Notes under the pieces: generated by a model | The model's input: only the letters and a program-made list of their open reading frames with translations | Told to the model about the DNA's origin: nothing | Databases searched by the model: none | Shown: in pieces, positions 1 to 8,360 of the stretch | Numbering within the stretch: the stretch's first letter is position 1 | Layout of the letters: each line of letters begins with the position of its first letter | DNA from: Conchiformibius sp. | Lineage (GTDB): Bacteria; Pseudomonadota; Gammaproteobacteria; Burkholderiales; Neisseriaceae | Assembly (NCBI GenBank): GCA_029984035.1 | Contig: JASBYJ010000004.1 | Coordinates: forward strand, 1 to 64,000 | Direction of reading: 5' to 3' | Length of the DNA: 64,000 bases | Translations under genes and position numbers: made by a program

Positions 1-70
1 AGAATCTGAACAAACAGAATCTGAACAAACAGAATCTGAACAAACAGAATCTGAACAAACAGAATCTGAA
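1..70. repeat. 15-bp tandem repeat at window edge
   Basis: Four exact copies of AGAATCTGAACAAAC and a partial fifth run from the first base of the window. Because the unit is five codons long, gain or loss of units would not shift a reading frame. On the + strand the repeat can be read as ESEQT pentapeptides followed by a short tail ending in TGA at position 91, so it may be the C-terminus of a protein that starts outside the window. Other frames are also open, so coding use is not proven. Confidence 0.9.
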
Positions 71-91
71 TATATACAATATTATAACTGA
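2..91 (+). CDS. Possible C-terminus of a repeat protein (partial)
   Basis: This frame enters from outside the window, reads ESEQT four times, then a short tail rich in Tyr, and stops at TGA 89-91. It would be convergent with recB. The 5' part is not visible, so no function can be given. The frame choice is uncertain because four other frames through the repeat are also open; the charged, low-complexity reading is typical of a surface or tail region, but this is only inference. Confidence 0.25.
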   Translation, partial: ESEQTESEQTESEQTESEQTESEYIQYYN

Positions 92-140
92 TTCCGTCTG
101 GGTGATGGCAGGAATGTAACGGTGTGTAATGCCGCTGTTC

Positions 141-3100
141 TTAAAGCCATGTTTCCAAATCGGACAAGGGAATATTCCAAGCCCATACGCCGCCGCCCGA
201 GCCGTCTGTGCCGCGTAAAAACAGATAGCGCACGGCGATGTATTCGGGTTCGGCCTGGCGGCTGCGGAAGTATCGCGCGGCGGCCACTGCATAGATGAAG
301 GCTTGCAGGTAGTAATGGTGTTCCGCTATGGCTGCGTCCATAGCCGCCTGAACGTAGCTACCCGGGTCGGCACCCAAATAATTGGATTTGTAGTCGATGA
401 TGACGGCGTTGCCGTAACGGTCGCGGCAGAGCAGGTCGATGAAACCGCCGATATAGCCGTTTACGGTTTTGAAATCTAAGGTTTGTGCGGCCTGTTTGAT
501 GCTTTCGGACAGCTCTTGGCGTGCGCCGAACCATTGTTTGAGGGTATCGAGAGAGAAATCTTCGGTGTGAAACAGGAATTCGGTTTCAGGCAGCCTGTCG
601 TTTGCCGTGATGTCGTACAGGCGGGTGTCGGGCAGCAGGGGCGTGCGGTAAACGGCATCGCACATGGCGGTTACGGCAGGCAGCCATGGTTCGGGCGGAA
701 AACCGTATCGGCCGAGAATATCGGCGATGAGACTGTGTTGTTCGGCGGCGGGGCGGTCGGGGCGTGCTTTTTCCAAAATTTCGTGCAGGCAGCGTCCTGT
801 TTTCGCGCCTTGTTCCAAATCGGCAAGGGTGAAGTTTTCGCTTGGGTCGGATGTGGCGGCGGGGTCGTCCCATTCGGCCAAAGTGTCTTCTTCGATGATG
901 TGGCGGCTGCTCGGGCGGGTGAGGCTGCTGAAGCTGGCGTGTCGGATAAAACGGCAAGGGCGTTCGGCGGGGCGGAAGGCGCGATATTGTCCGGTTTCGG
1001 TGCCGGTGCGTTTCAGGCTGCCTGAAAAGCGGTGTTCGGGTTGTTCTCCGGTGTGGAAAACAAAGCCTGTTTCGTAGGGGTTTTGGCGTTCGATAAAATG
1101 TTGCCATGCTGCGCGGTGTTGTTCGCTGTTTTTGGCATCTTGCGCTTGGAGCAGATAGGCAAAGGGGCTGTTGTTGCTGTCGCGGTAGTGGGCGGTGTAG
1201 AGATTGAGCTGCTCTTGGGCGCGGGTGAGGGCGACATAGAGCAGGCGCAGGTCTTCGGAAAGGTTTTCGGCGGCGAGCCGTTCTTGTGCTTCGGGGTCGG
1301 CGGCCAGTTGGCTGCGGTATATGAGTTCGGCGTTGCCTTCGGGGGTGTGGACGATTTGCCAGCTTTGTTTGTTGCGGCCGCTGCTTTTCCATGCGAAAGG
1401 GCAATATACGATGGGGTATTGCAGGCCTTTGGAGGCGTGTACCGTGACGATTTTGACGAGATGCTCATCGCTTTCCAGCCGCAAAAGCCTTTCTTCGCTG
1501 TCGGGTTCGCCTTCTTTGGCGGCTTGGATTTGCCGCCCGAACCATTGCAGTAGGGCGGTCGGAGTGCGGCCGTCGGCATCTTCGGCGGCAAGGATTTCCA
1601 TGAGTTGGTGCAGATTGGTGAGTGTGCGGTCTTGGCGGCTTGCGATGAGTTGCGCTTCGGTGCGGTGTTGCCGGAAGAAATGTTGCAGGGCGGTATATAC
1701 GCCGTGTTGCTGCCAGTTGTCGCGGGCAAGCAGGGCGCTGTCTGCCCAACGGCTGTCTTGGCTGTTGCTGCCGATTTGCTCGGCGGTATGGTTGAACAGG
1801 CTGCCTGAAAGTACGAAATGGAGCAGTCCGGTTTGTTGCGGGTGCAGAAAATATTCGAGCAGGGCATACAGTGCTTCGGCTTCGGATTCGGCAAAAATGC
1901 TGTCGCGACTGAGCAATACGCTTTGGATGCGGTGCCGTTTCAGGGCGCGTTGTATGGCGGCGCCGTCTTTGCGGGCGCGGACGAGAACGGCGATTTGTCC
2001 CGCATGTACGGCTTTGCCGTTGAGCAGGTATTCGCCGTCGGCGGCTGCCTGAAGGGTGCGGGCGATTTCGGCGGCGCACCATTGAACGGCGCGTTTGCCG
2101 AGCGTGTCTGCATTTTCGGTGGCAGTGTCGGGGCTGTTCAGGCAGCTGATGCGTACGGGATGGGTATTGTTTTGCAGTCGGCTGTCGGTGCGTGAGGCTT
2201 TGACGTGTGTGTAGCCGATTTCAGGCAGCACAAAGGGGTGCGGCCGCGAAAACAGGGCGTTGACGCTGTTGACCAGTTTGGCGTGGCTGCGGCGGTTGGT
2301 GGACAGGGTGTAGCGGTGTTGCGCATGACGGGCGGCATCGAGATAGGCGAAAATGTCTGCGCCGCGAAAACCGTAAATGGCTTGTTTGGGGTCGCCCACC
2401 ATGAATAAAACGGGCTGCCTGCCGTTGCGGCTGCCTGAAAATGCGGTGCGGAAAATGGCATATTGCAGCGGGTCGGTATCTTGGAATTCGTCTATCAGGG
2501 CAACCGGCCAGTTGTTTGCCATTGCTTCCGACAGGGCTTGTGCATGTGCGGAAGGGGTTTGCAGGGCTTGAAAAACGTCAAGCAGCAGGTCGTCGAAGCG
2601 GCGCATGGGGCTGCTTTTTTTCTCTTCTTGGCGGCGCATCTGCAAATAGGCGCACAGTTGTTGCGACAGTGCGGCCAGTGCGTGTTGCTCCGCCGCCAGA
2701 AGGTTTAGGCAGCTTTCGCCTAAATCGCCCAACAGGGTAACGGCGGCGAGGTCTTCGGAATCGAGGGTTTTGCCTTTTTTGGTTTTTGTGCTTAAGGCTT
2801 CTTCGGTGAAGGGATTCTCTTGGCTGCTGTTTTGCAGGATTTGCCACACACTGTGGGCGCGGGGGGGCTGGCATGAACGGAGTTCTTGGAATTTGTTTTG
2901 GTAGGTTTCTGTTTTGTAGTATTTTAAATTGGGCTGAAGCCGCCAGAATGCCGCTTCGATTTCTGGCAGGCTTTGGGAAATGCGTTGCCAGAGATGTTCG
3001 AATGCTTGCCGGCAGGCGGATAAATCTTTGGATTCAGGCTGCCTGAAAGCGAGATAGGGGCGCGCCAGATAGGGGCGGAGTTCTTGGAGCTGGCTTTGGG

Positions 3101-3689
3101 GCGTTTCCCGGTAGGCGTATACCAGTTCGGACAAGGTGCGGTTGCGGGTGATGTGTGTGCGCCAGAAGTCTTGGGCGAAGGTGAGGGTCTGCCTGTCTTT
3201 GCTTTCGTCCAGTTCGATTTGGAAAGGCACTTGGCAATAAAAGGCGAAATCTTGTAACACGCGTTGGCAAAAGCCGTGAATGGTATAGACGGCGGCATTG
3301 TCGAAATTGCCGATGGCTGCCTGAAGGCGCAATTGCAGGCGGCTTTGGCTTTCGGCGTTGTCGCGAAACAGGGCTTGTTCGAGCAGGTTATACAAAAAAA
3401 CGTCGCCGCCGCATTGCTTTTTCAAATCTTCGCGGTGTTCTCGTGCATCGGGTACTTGTTTGAGAACGTAAAGTGCGTTGTCCAAGCGTTCGCGCAGACG
3501 GGTTTTGAGTTCGGCGGTGGCCGCTTTGGTGAAGGTAACCACTAAAATCCGTTCGATGCCGTATTGTTCGAGCAATATCAGGCGGGTGAAGAGTGCGGCG
3601 ATATTCCAAGTTTTGCCGGTGCCGGCGGAAGCTTCTATCAGGTTGGTGCCTTCAAGCGGTACATCGAGTGGCGAAAGGGTAGGGAACAT
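141..3689 (-). CDS. recB: Exodeoxyribonuclease V beta subunit RecB
   Basis: RecB is the 3'-5' helicase and nuclease subunit of RecBCD, which resects double-strand breaks and loads RecA. The protein is 1182 residues, close to the 1180 of E. coli RecB. The Walker A motif (EASAGTGKT) is near residues 19-27, the helicase motif DEFQDTD near 400-406, motif III GDPKQAIYGFRG follows, and VHASKG and YVALTRAQ lie further on. The C-terminal PD-(D/E)XK nuclease shows the DYKSN signature at about 1099-1103. The frame stays open upstream to 3911, but the ATG at 3689 is chosen because it places the PLEGTN-LIEASAGTGKT start as in the family. There is no clear Shine-Dalgarno. recC and recD are not in the window. 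Confidence 0.95.
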   Translation of the reverse strand: MFPTLSPLDVPLEGTNLIEASAGTGKTWNIAALFTRLILLEQYGIERILVVTFTKAATAELKTRLRERLDNALYVLKQVPDAREHREDLKKQCGGDVFLYNLLEQALFRDNAESQSRLQLRLQAAIGNFDNAAVYTIHGFCQRVLQDFAFYCQVPFQIELDESKDRQTLTFAQDFWRTHITRNRTLSELVYAYRETPQSQLQELRPYLARPYLAFRQPESKDLSACRQAFEHLWQRISQSLPEIEAAFWRLQPNLKYYKTETYQNKFQELRSCQPPRAHSVWQILQNSSQENPFTEEALSTKTKKGKTLDSEDLAAVTLLGDLGESCLNLLAAEQHALAALSQQLCAYLQMRRQEEKKSSPMRRFDDLLLDVFQALQTPSAHAQALSEAMANNWPVALIDEFQDTDPLQYAIFRTAFSGSRNGRQPVLFMVGDPKQAIYGFRGADIFAYLDAARHAQHRYTLSTNRRSHAKLVNSVNALFSRPHPFVLPEIGYTHVKASRTDSRLQNNTHPVRISCLNSPDTATENADTLGKRAVQWCAAEIARTLQAAADGEYLLNGKAVHAGQIAVLVRARKDGAAIQRALKRHRIQSVLLSRDSIFAESEAEALYALLEYFLHPQQTGLLHFVLSGSLFNHTAEQIGSNSQDSRWADSALLARDNWQQHGVYTALQHFFRQHRTEAQLIASRQDRTLTNLHQLMEILAAEDADGRTPTALLQWFGRQIQAAKEGEPDSEERLLRLESDEHLVKIVTVHASKGLQYPIVYCPFAWKSSGRNKQSWQIVHTPEGNAELIYRSQLAADPEAQERLAAENLSEDLRLLYVALTRAQEQLNLYTAHYRDSNNSPFAYLLQAQDAKNSEQHRAAWQHFIERQNPYETGFVFHTGEQPEHRFSGSLKRTGTETGQYRAFRPAERPCRFIRHASFSSLTRPSSRHIIEEDTLAEWDDPAATSDPSENFTLADLEQGAKTGRCLHEILEKARPDRPAAEQHSLIADILGRYGFPPEPWLPAVTAMCDAVYRTPLLPDTRLYDITANDRLPETEFLFHTEDFSLDTLKQWFGARQELSESIKQAAQTLDFKTVNGYIGGFIDLLCRDRYGNAVIIDYKSNYLGADPGSYVQAAMDAAIAEHHYYLQAFIYAVAAARYFRSRQAEPEYIAVRYLFLRGTDGSGGGVWAWNIPLSDLETWL

Positions 3690-3895
3690 AATGGTATCGG
3701 GAGGTCGGATAGTGGTGGCTGTGCACCGCAGGAAGGTTTCAGGCAGCCTGAAAAGTGTTGCCCGGGGTGGCGTGCCGATATGAAACGTTTCGGTGCGGGT
3801 TGGCGGTGTTTTGGCAACAAGGCCGTTATTATGCTGCATCGGCGCGATTGTGTCTTGCCGAACATATGGATGATAAGCGGGGGTAGGGGAGATAT

Positions 3896-3910
3896 TGTTA
3901 TGGCATAGCA
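3896..3910. promoter_or_regulatory. Degenerate Zur-like box
   Basis: TGTTATGGCATAGCA matches the meningococcal Zur consensus TGTTATDNHATAACA at all but one defined position. It sits about 207 bp upstream of the recB ATG, in the copy of the znu promoter region. Whether it still binds Zur or controls anything is unknown; it may simply be a relic of the duplication. Confidence 0.4.
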
Positions 3911-4062
3911 CTTATATGTGCGGGTGTGGATATGGCGCTGTGCAGGCTGCCTGAAAAGCGTATATTCGGGCAATTGGAATGTTTTCAGGCAGCCCGAATG
4001 TTGCTTATCCGCGTCCGAATGCATTGGAGACGGCAACGGCTCGGGTTCGGGCTGCCTGAAAA

Positions 4063-4077
4063 TGTTATACAACAGCA
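4063..4077. promoter_or_regulatory. Degenerate Zur-like box (second, weaker)
   Basis: TGTTATACAACAGCA is the counterpart of the box upstream of znuC and has two mismatches to the Zur consensus. No gene starts close downstream on the + strand, which argues that this copy is decaying. Confidence 0.3.
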
Positions 4078-4102
4078 TCTCTGTTTTCTGTCGGTTGAAA
4101 AT

Positions 4103-4150
4103 AAACCGAAATCCGTATTCCGCTGATAGGGAATGCAGGTTTCGGTTTTG
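4103..4150. terminator. Hairpin, likely terminator of the two-gene sensor operon
   Basis: AAACCGAAA at 4103-4111 pairs with TTTCGGTTT at 4140-4148, with an inner pairing of GTATTCC and GGAATGC. It lies downstream of the response regulator gene, which is read on the minus strand. The T-rich tail is better on the + side, so its use on the minus strand is an inference from position. Confidence 0.45.
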
Positions 4151-4269
4151 TTTTGAATAGGGCCTGATGCCTCACGGATAGGGGGCGCGATGGCCCGAGC
4201 CGGATTAACGGGCGGCGGTGCGGGTATCGCCATCATGCGCCTTGCCCGTTTATCCGCTATACGCAACGC

Positions 4270-4656
4270 TTATGCCGAACCGTTTTCCAGAATGTTTTGG
4301 GCGATTTTTTCCAATGCGGTGGACAGCTGCTCGTCGGTAAACGGTTTGCAGATAAAGCCGCGTGCGCCGTATTGCAGCGCACGGATGCCCGTGGCTTTGT
4401 CCGACAGTGCCGATACCACCAAAATATTCACGTTGTTGCTCATGGCGGTGAGATTTTGGATACAGGCCAAGCCGTCCATATGCGGCATGGTTAAATCCAT
4501 GGTTACGATAATCGGCTGGAATTCCTTGAATTTTTCCAATGCTTCCTGTCCGTTGGAAGCGGTGGCGACGATTTCAAATTTATCGGGAGAGATACTTCTG
4601 CCGATGCGGTTTCGGATAATGTTGGAGTCATCGACAACCATTACTCTAAATTTCAT
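4270..4656 (-). CDS. CheY-like single-domain response regulator
   Basis: A 128-residue receiver domain with no output domain. The acidic pair D9-D10, phospho-acceptor D54 (in TMDLTMP), switch residue S82 and conserved K104 (CKPF) are all present, so it should accept phosphate. The start has GAGG upstream. It follows the kinase gene by 19 bp in the same direction, so the two are almost certainly a cognate pair in one operon. Such stand-alone receivers act by protein contact, for example on a motility or pilus machine, or pass phosphate on; the target cannot be seen here. Confidence 0.88.
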   Translation of the reverse strand: MKFRVMVVDDSNIIRNRIGRSISPDKFEIVATASNGQEALEKFKEFQPIIVTMDLTMPHMDGLACIQNLTAMSNNVNILVVSALSDKATGIRALQYGARGFICKPFTDEQLSTALEKIAQNILENGSA

Positions 4657-4675
4657 GATGCAGCCTCTGCAATGG

Positions 4676-6748
4676 TTAATTTAAAGGGAAAGAAAGACTG
4701 ATGCGGGTGTATTTGCCCGGCACTGAGGCAATTTTGATTTTGCCGTGCCGCTTCTCGATTTCATCACGGATAATGTCCATGCCGACACCGCGTCCTGCAT
4801 CTTCGCCGTTTGAATCTGCCGTAGAGAACCCTGCGCGGAAAATCAGTGCAACCAATTCCGATGGCGACAAACGTGCGGCTTGTTCTTCAGTGTATAAACC
4901 GCGTTCAACCGCTTTGGCGCGGATTTTGTCAAAATTGATGCCTGCGCCGTCGTCTTCAATCACCAATACCGCTTCTTTGCTGCCGTTTCGTGTCAGAATC
5001 AGCATGATTCTGCCTTCCGCCATTTTCTTGGCCGATATACGGGCTTCGGGGCTTTCGATGCCGTGCACTACCGCATTGCGCAAGAGTTGTACGGCAATAT
5101 TTTTCAGCCAGCTTGCATTTTGTGCAAATACCGCATCATCAATGCCGTGGCATAAGAGCAAGACTTGTTTTTGATTTCTTTGAGCCAGATCTTCGGCAAA
5201 GTGTTTCAGATAGTTTTGATGAACGAGTCCGGGCGGGCTTGCGGGTGCGTCTGCGGCGGGGACGTTGCGTTGGATACGCTGATTCAGGTTTTCCAACACG
5301 CCAAGCAGATTGATGATTTCGTCCAAAGTAACGACAAGTCCCAAGAAATCTTCGCCGACCAAATCTTTTTTGTTTTGCAGCAGTTTGATTTTTTCTTCAA
5401 ACAAATGGCAGGCGGTAACAATCGGTGTCATGCGTATGGATGACGCTTCGCCTTTCATACTGTGCACTTCGCGGTAGATATGGTTGGCTTTTTCGTACAG
5501 AGAGCCTTTGTCTTGCCTTGGGTTTTGCAGAATGTTGTTGATGGATGCGGTACGTTTTTTAGTATTGGTAATAAATTCTTTCAGCAGCGCATCTTCAATA
5601 TTCAAAATACTGTTGAGCAATTGGATTTGTTTTTCGTTTTGGTCGGATTCGCGTTCCAGGCTTTCTTTGAGCAATACCGAGTTGGTGATGTCGGTTACCA
5701 CGACCAGCACGCGCACGATTTCTTTATCTTCATATACGCGTGAAAATTTGAAGTTCAGATAGGCGGGGCCCGCTCCGTTTTTTCGGGATACTTTCACTTC
5801 GTTTAAGGGGTTCAGGTCGGCAATCAAGTCTTCCATCACCCAGTTGCTGTAGAGCTGGCCGATAAATCCCTGCACTACGTCTATTTCCTGTTCGGGCACC
5901 AAATTGGCAACCAAATCGGTGAATTTGCGTCCGCCGATATTTTTTTGTCCGATGATTTCTTCCAGTTTGGCGGAGTGCTGTTTGCCGATAACCAGCTCTT
6001 TATCCAGCAGGAACAAACCTTCGTTTACGTTATCGAGAATGTCTGTGGTTTCTTTTTGCGCTTCGCGGATGTTTTCGTCCGCCTTTCTCAAGTGGCGCAG
6101 AGAATAAGTCATCACCACCAAGAAGTTGATAAGCGACAAGATGATGCCGCCCGTTTGAATGGCGCGCATGAATTTCGCTTTGCTGTCGGCGATGTGTTCG
6201 GTGGCGATGGTCAAATCGTTCATCAGCGCCAAAAGCGGGAGATTGTTTTGCGCGGCATAAGCGGCGGTTGTTTCAATATGTTCTTCATTAAGGGTGTGGT
6301 TTTTAAATTCTTTCAGCAGAGAATCGATTTTGTCGCGATAGGGCAGCCAGATTTTCAAACCTTTCTCCACTGCCTGCATACCCTCATCTGAAGAGACTTT
6401 TTGCAGGAAAACGGGCTCGCCGTCTGCGCCCGTTACGACTGCGCCTTGTTGGAAAGCATGGAGCGTGCTGTCGAAAAGATTGCGTACCGTTTCCAGTTCT
6501 TTGACGGATTTCTGTATTTCTTCCGTATTGCCCTCGTTATAGAACTTATCAATGGAAAGCAACGATTTTGCCGTTCTTTGCGTCAACATACGCTGACGAC
6601 CGGACAAGTTTACGCTCACGGCATCTTTGGATACCTGAAACGAGATGTAAAAGTTCATCGCCAAAACCGATACGTCCATAATCAAAAAGAGAATCACGGA
6701 AATCACAATGGTTTTGTATTTTTCGTATGTGTTGGTTGGATGCTTCAT
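4676..6748 (-). CDS. Membrane CheA-like histidine kinase with PilJ-type sensor
   Basis: A 690-residue membrane kinase. TM1 is near residues 13-35 and TM2 near 198-216, flanking a periplasmic region with the SGRQRMLTQR signature of PilJ-type (type IV pilus MCP) N-terminal domains. A PAS-like segment follows at about 235-360. A histidine phosphotransfer-like segment has H429 in EVHSMKGEASS, then a CheA-type ATPase shows the N box LRNAVVHG (556-563), G1 DDGAG (599-603) and G2 GRGVGMD (652-658). There is no CheW-like domain at the C-terminus, which ends with the ATPase. It lies directly upstream of the receiver gene. It probably senses an envelope or pilus-related signal and phosphorylates that receiver; the signal is unknown. 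Confidence 0.85.
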   Translation of the reverse strand: MKHPTNTYEKYKTIVISVILFLIMDVSVLAMNFYISFQVSKDAVSVNLSGRQRMLTQRTAKSLLSIDKFYNEGNTEEIQKSVKELETVRNLFDSTLHAFQQGAVVTGADGEPVFLQKVSSDEGMQAVEKGLKIWLPYRDKIDSLLKEFKNHTLNEEHIETTAAYAAQNNLPLLALMNDLTIATEHIADSKAKFMRAIQTGGIILSLINFLVVMTYSLRHLRKADENIREAQKETTDILDNVNEGLFLLDKELVIGKQHSAKLEEIIGQKNIGGRKFTDLVANLVPEQEIDVVQGFIGQLYSNWVMEDLIADLNPLNEVKVSRKNGAGPAYLNFKFSRVYEDKEIVRVLVVVTDITNSVLLKESLERESDQNEKQIQLLNSILNIEDALLKEFITNTKKRTASINNILQNPRQDKGSLYEKANHIYREVHSMKGEASSIRMTPIVTACHLFEEKIKLLQNKKDLVGEDFLGLVVTLDEIINLLGVLENLNQRIQRNVPAADAPASPPGLVHQNYLKHFAEDLAQRNQKQVLLLCHGIDDAVFAQNASWLKNIAVQLLRNAVVHGIESPEARISAKKMAEGRIMLILTRNGSKEAVLVIEDDGAGINFDKIRAKAVERGLYTEEQAARLSPSELVALIFRAGFSTADSNGEDAGRGVGMDIIRDEIEKRHGKIKIASVPGKYTRISLSFPLN

Positions 6749-7083
6749 GACAGTGCCTCGATTAAAGTCGGTTTATTTAATTTCTAAACAGATAATTATT
6801 AACAATAGCATTTGCGTATTATTTTAGTATTTGATTTCAATAAATTTACTGTACGAGCAATATTGTGTGCATTATGCGCCTTAATAATTATGAAATCAAA
6901 TCGTTAGCTTTAAAAAAGCACCTTATGTTGCGACATAGTGCTGATTTTTGTCTGATTGGCGTTCGATTTTTACGCTTCGATGCGCGGTGCGGCATCCATG
7001 CTTGGATTGTTAGCTTATAAATGTAAAGGTAAGCAAATTTTATGCCAAGTTTCGGTAAAGAAAGTTAACTGCTCAATGGATAT
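6749..7083. other. Gene-free stretch upstream of the sensor kinase
   Basis: An AT-rich region between the kinase start and the plsC terminator. It should hold the kinase promoter on the minus strand, but I could not settle on one convincing -35/-10 pair. No ORF, repeat or RNA was seen. Confidence 0.5.
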
Positions 7084-7084
7084 T

Positions 7085-7121
7085 AAAAAAACCGTTGCAA
7101 AATCTATCGCAACGGTTTTTT
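7085..7121 (-). terminator. Intrinsic terminator of plsC
   Basis: A perfect stem, AAAAAACCGTTGC with GCAACGGTTTTTT and a 10-base loop, starts 16 bp after the plsC stop codon. On the minus strand it ends in a run of T, as expected of a rho-independent terminator. Confidence 0.85.
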
Positions 7122-7136
7122 GATGGGATTTGGAAA

Positions 7137-7868
7137 CTATTTGCCGAAACACGGGCCTTTGCCGCTGATGGCGGGTTGGGTATTTTCTATCCATTCCTCG
7201 CAGGCGGCGGTGAGTTCGGCAACGCTGCCTGAAAGATGGGAAACGGGCGGGCCGATAACCAAGCGTATGGTGCCGGGGTATTTCAAAAACGAATTGCGCG
7301 GCCAGTATTCGCCGCTGTTGTGGGCAACGGGCACCAAATCCATTTCAAACAATTTTGCCATTTTGGCCGCACCTTGTTTGTATTTGCCGCGCTGCCCCGA
7401 TTTGACGCGCGTACCTTCGGGGAAAATGGTAATCCAAAAGCCTTCCCGTTTGCGCGCCATGCCTTGTGCGAGCAGTTGCGCGGTGGCTTTGCCGCCTGCT
7501 TTGCGGTCGATGCCGATGGTTTTGGCGATTTTCAGACCCCAGCCGAAAAAGGGGATTTTAAACAGTTCTTTTTTGGCCACATAAATTTGCAGGGGGAAAA
7601 TTTCCTGCAATGCCAATGTTTCCCAGCCGCTTTGGTGTTTGGCGCAGATGATGGCGGGAGAAGCGGGGATATTTTCCCGTCCGCTGACTTCGTATTTCAA
7701 GCCGACAATATTTTTGAGCGTCCACAGCAGGATTTTTACCCAAGCGCGTCCGACTTTGTTCGGGCCTTTCGGCACGAGAGCGGCCGGCAGTACGAAAAGA
7801 AACATGAAAACGGCACTGACCGACAATATCAGCCAGTAAATCAAATTGCGGATAATCAGTGTAAGCAT
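7137..7868 (-). CDS. plsC: 1-acyl-sn-glycerol-3-phosphate acyltransferase
   Basis: This enzyme adds the second acyl chain to lysophosphatidic acid to make phosphatidic acid at the inner membrane. The 243-residue protein starts with one or two hydrophobic helices (about residues 3-32). The acyltransferase motif I reads H78-QSGW-E83, an H(X)4E form instead of the usual H(X)4D, which is seen in other beta-proteobacterial members. The substrate motif FPEGTR is at 149-154. The ATG at 7868 is chosen because the longer frame upstream runs through a DUS and has no domain. It is a single gene with its own terminator. Confidence 0.88.
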   Translation of the reverse strand: MLTLIIRNLIYWLILSVSAVFMFLFVLPAALVPKGPNKVGRAWVKILLWTLKNIVGLKYEVSGRENIPASPAIICAKHQSGWETLALQEIFPLQIYVAKKELFKIPFFGWGLKIAKTIGIDRKAGGKATAQLLAQGMARKREGFWITIFPEGTRVKSGQRGKYKQGAAKMAKLFEMDLVPVAHNSGEYWPRNSFLKYPGTIRLVIGPPVSHLSGSVAELTAACEEWIENTQPAISGKGPCFGK

Positions 7869-8360
7869 AAAAAACCATCTTTCAGGCAGCCTGAACGGTA
7901 AGGCGGAACAGGCTGCCTGAATGTTCCGTGCAGGTGGGTTGTCGATATGGTTGGACAGTGCGTTCAAGCGGTTTGTATCGGTTCGGTGCGTGTCCGACTG
8001 CACCGGTTTGGCCGGTGCACATCCAGCAGCGATGCAGGGTAGGGTAATCTGAATGTGCATCGTTGTGCGGATTGTGTGTAGGGCGTACCCTATTTGACGG
8101 CAGCCTGTTGTCTGAGGCGGCGGGATATGTGCAAGGTGTTTTGTCTTATCGGTTCAGGCAGGCTCCGGAATGGGCATCGGTTGCTTGCCAAATCGGGATG
8201 GAGCGGCCGGCAGGTTTCCATTTTGATGTTTAACCATCGGAGATCCATTTCAAAAGCGGGCGCCCTGAGCAGTATGTGGATAGGTTGAGGCTGCCTGAAA
8301 GAATGGTTGCAAACCGATAAATAGGTGGGGAGGTATATTTTCAGGCAGCCTTTTACCTGT
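7869..8360. other. Gene-free stretch with DUS copies
   Basis: About 490 bp between the plsC start and the map stop. It has several DUS copies (near 7880, 7910, 8289 and 8338) and a short GC hairpin around CACCGGTTTGGCCGGTG near 8000. The inverted DUS pair at 8289-8350 lies just after map and may serve as its terminator. No credible coding frame was found. Confidence 0.5.

Larger units (their letters stand above)
3869..4085. repeat. Duplicated znu-type intergenic element, copy 1
   Basis: This stretch is a near copy of the znuA-znuC divergent intergenic region at 14476-14821. It shares the leader containing ATGATAAGCGG, the two Zur-like palindromes at the ends and the DUS-rich core (GCGTATATTCGGGCAATTGG onward). 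Copy 1 lacks about 120 bp that copy 2 has between its first DUS copies. It lies between the recB start and the response regulator gene and has no gene of its own. Confidence 0.85.

Noticed and set aside
2861..2867. G7 run in recB as a phase-variation tract
   Set aside because: Only seven bases, in a codon-compatible position within an intact frame; too short to call.
3690..3911. N-terminal extension of RecB by 74 residues
   Set aside because: The extra frame runs through the duplicated znu-type element and has no RecB homology; the family start is at 3689.
3938..4085. CRISPR-like array suggested by repeated short words
   Set aside because: The repeats are DUS copies in both orientations with irregular spacing, not direct repeats with unique spacers.
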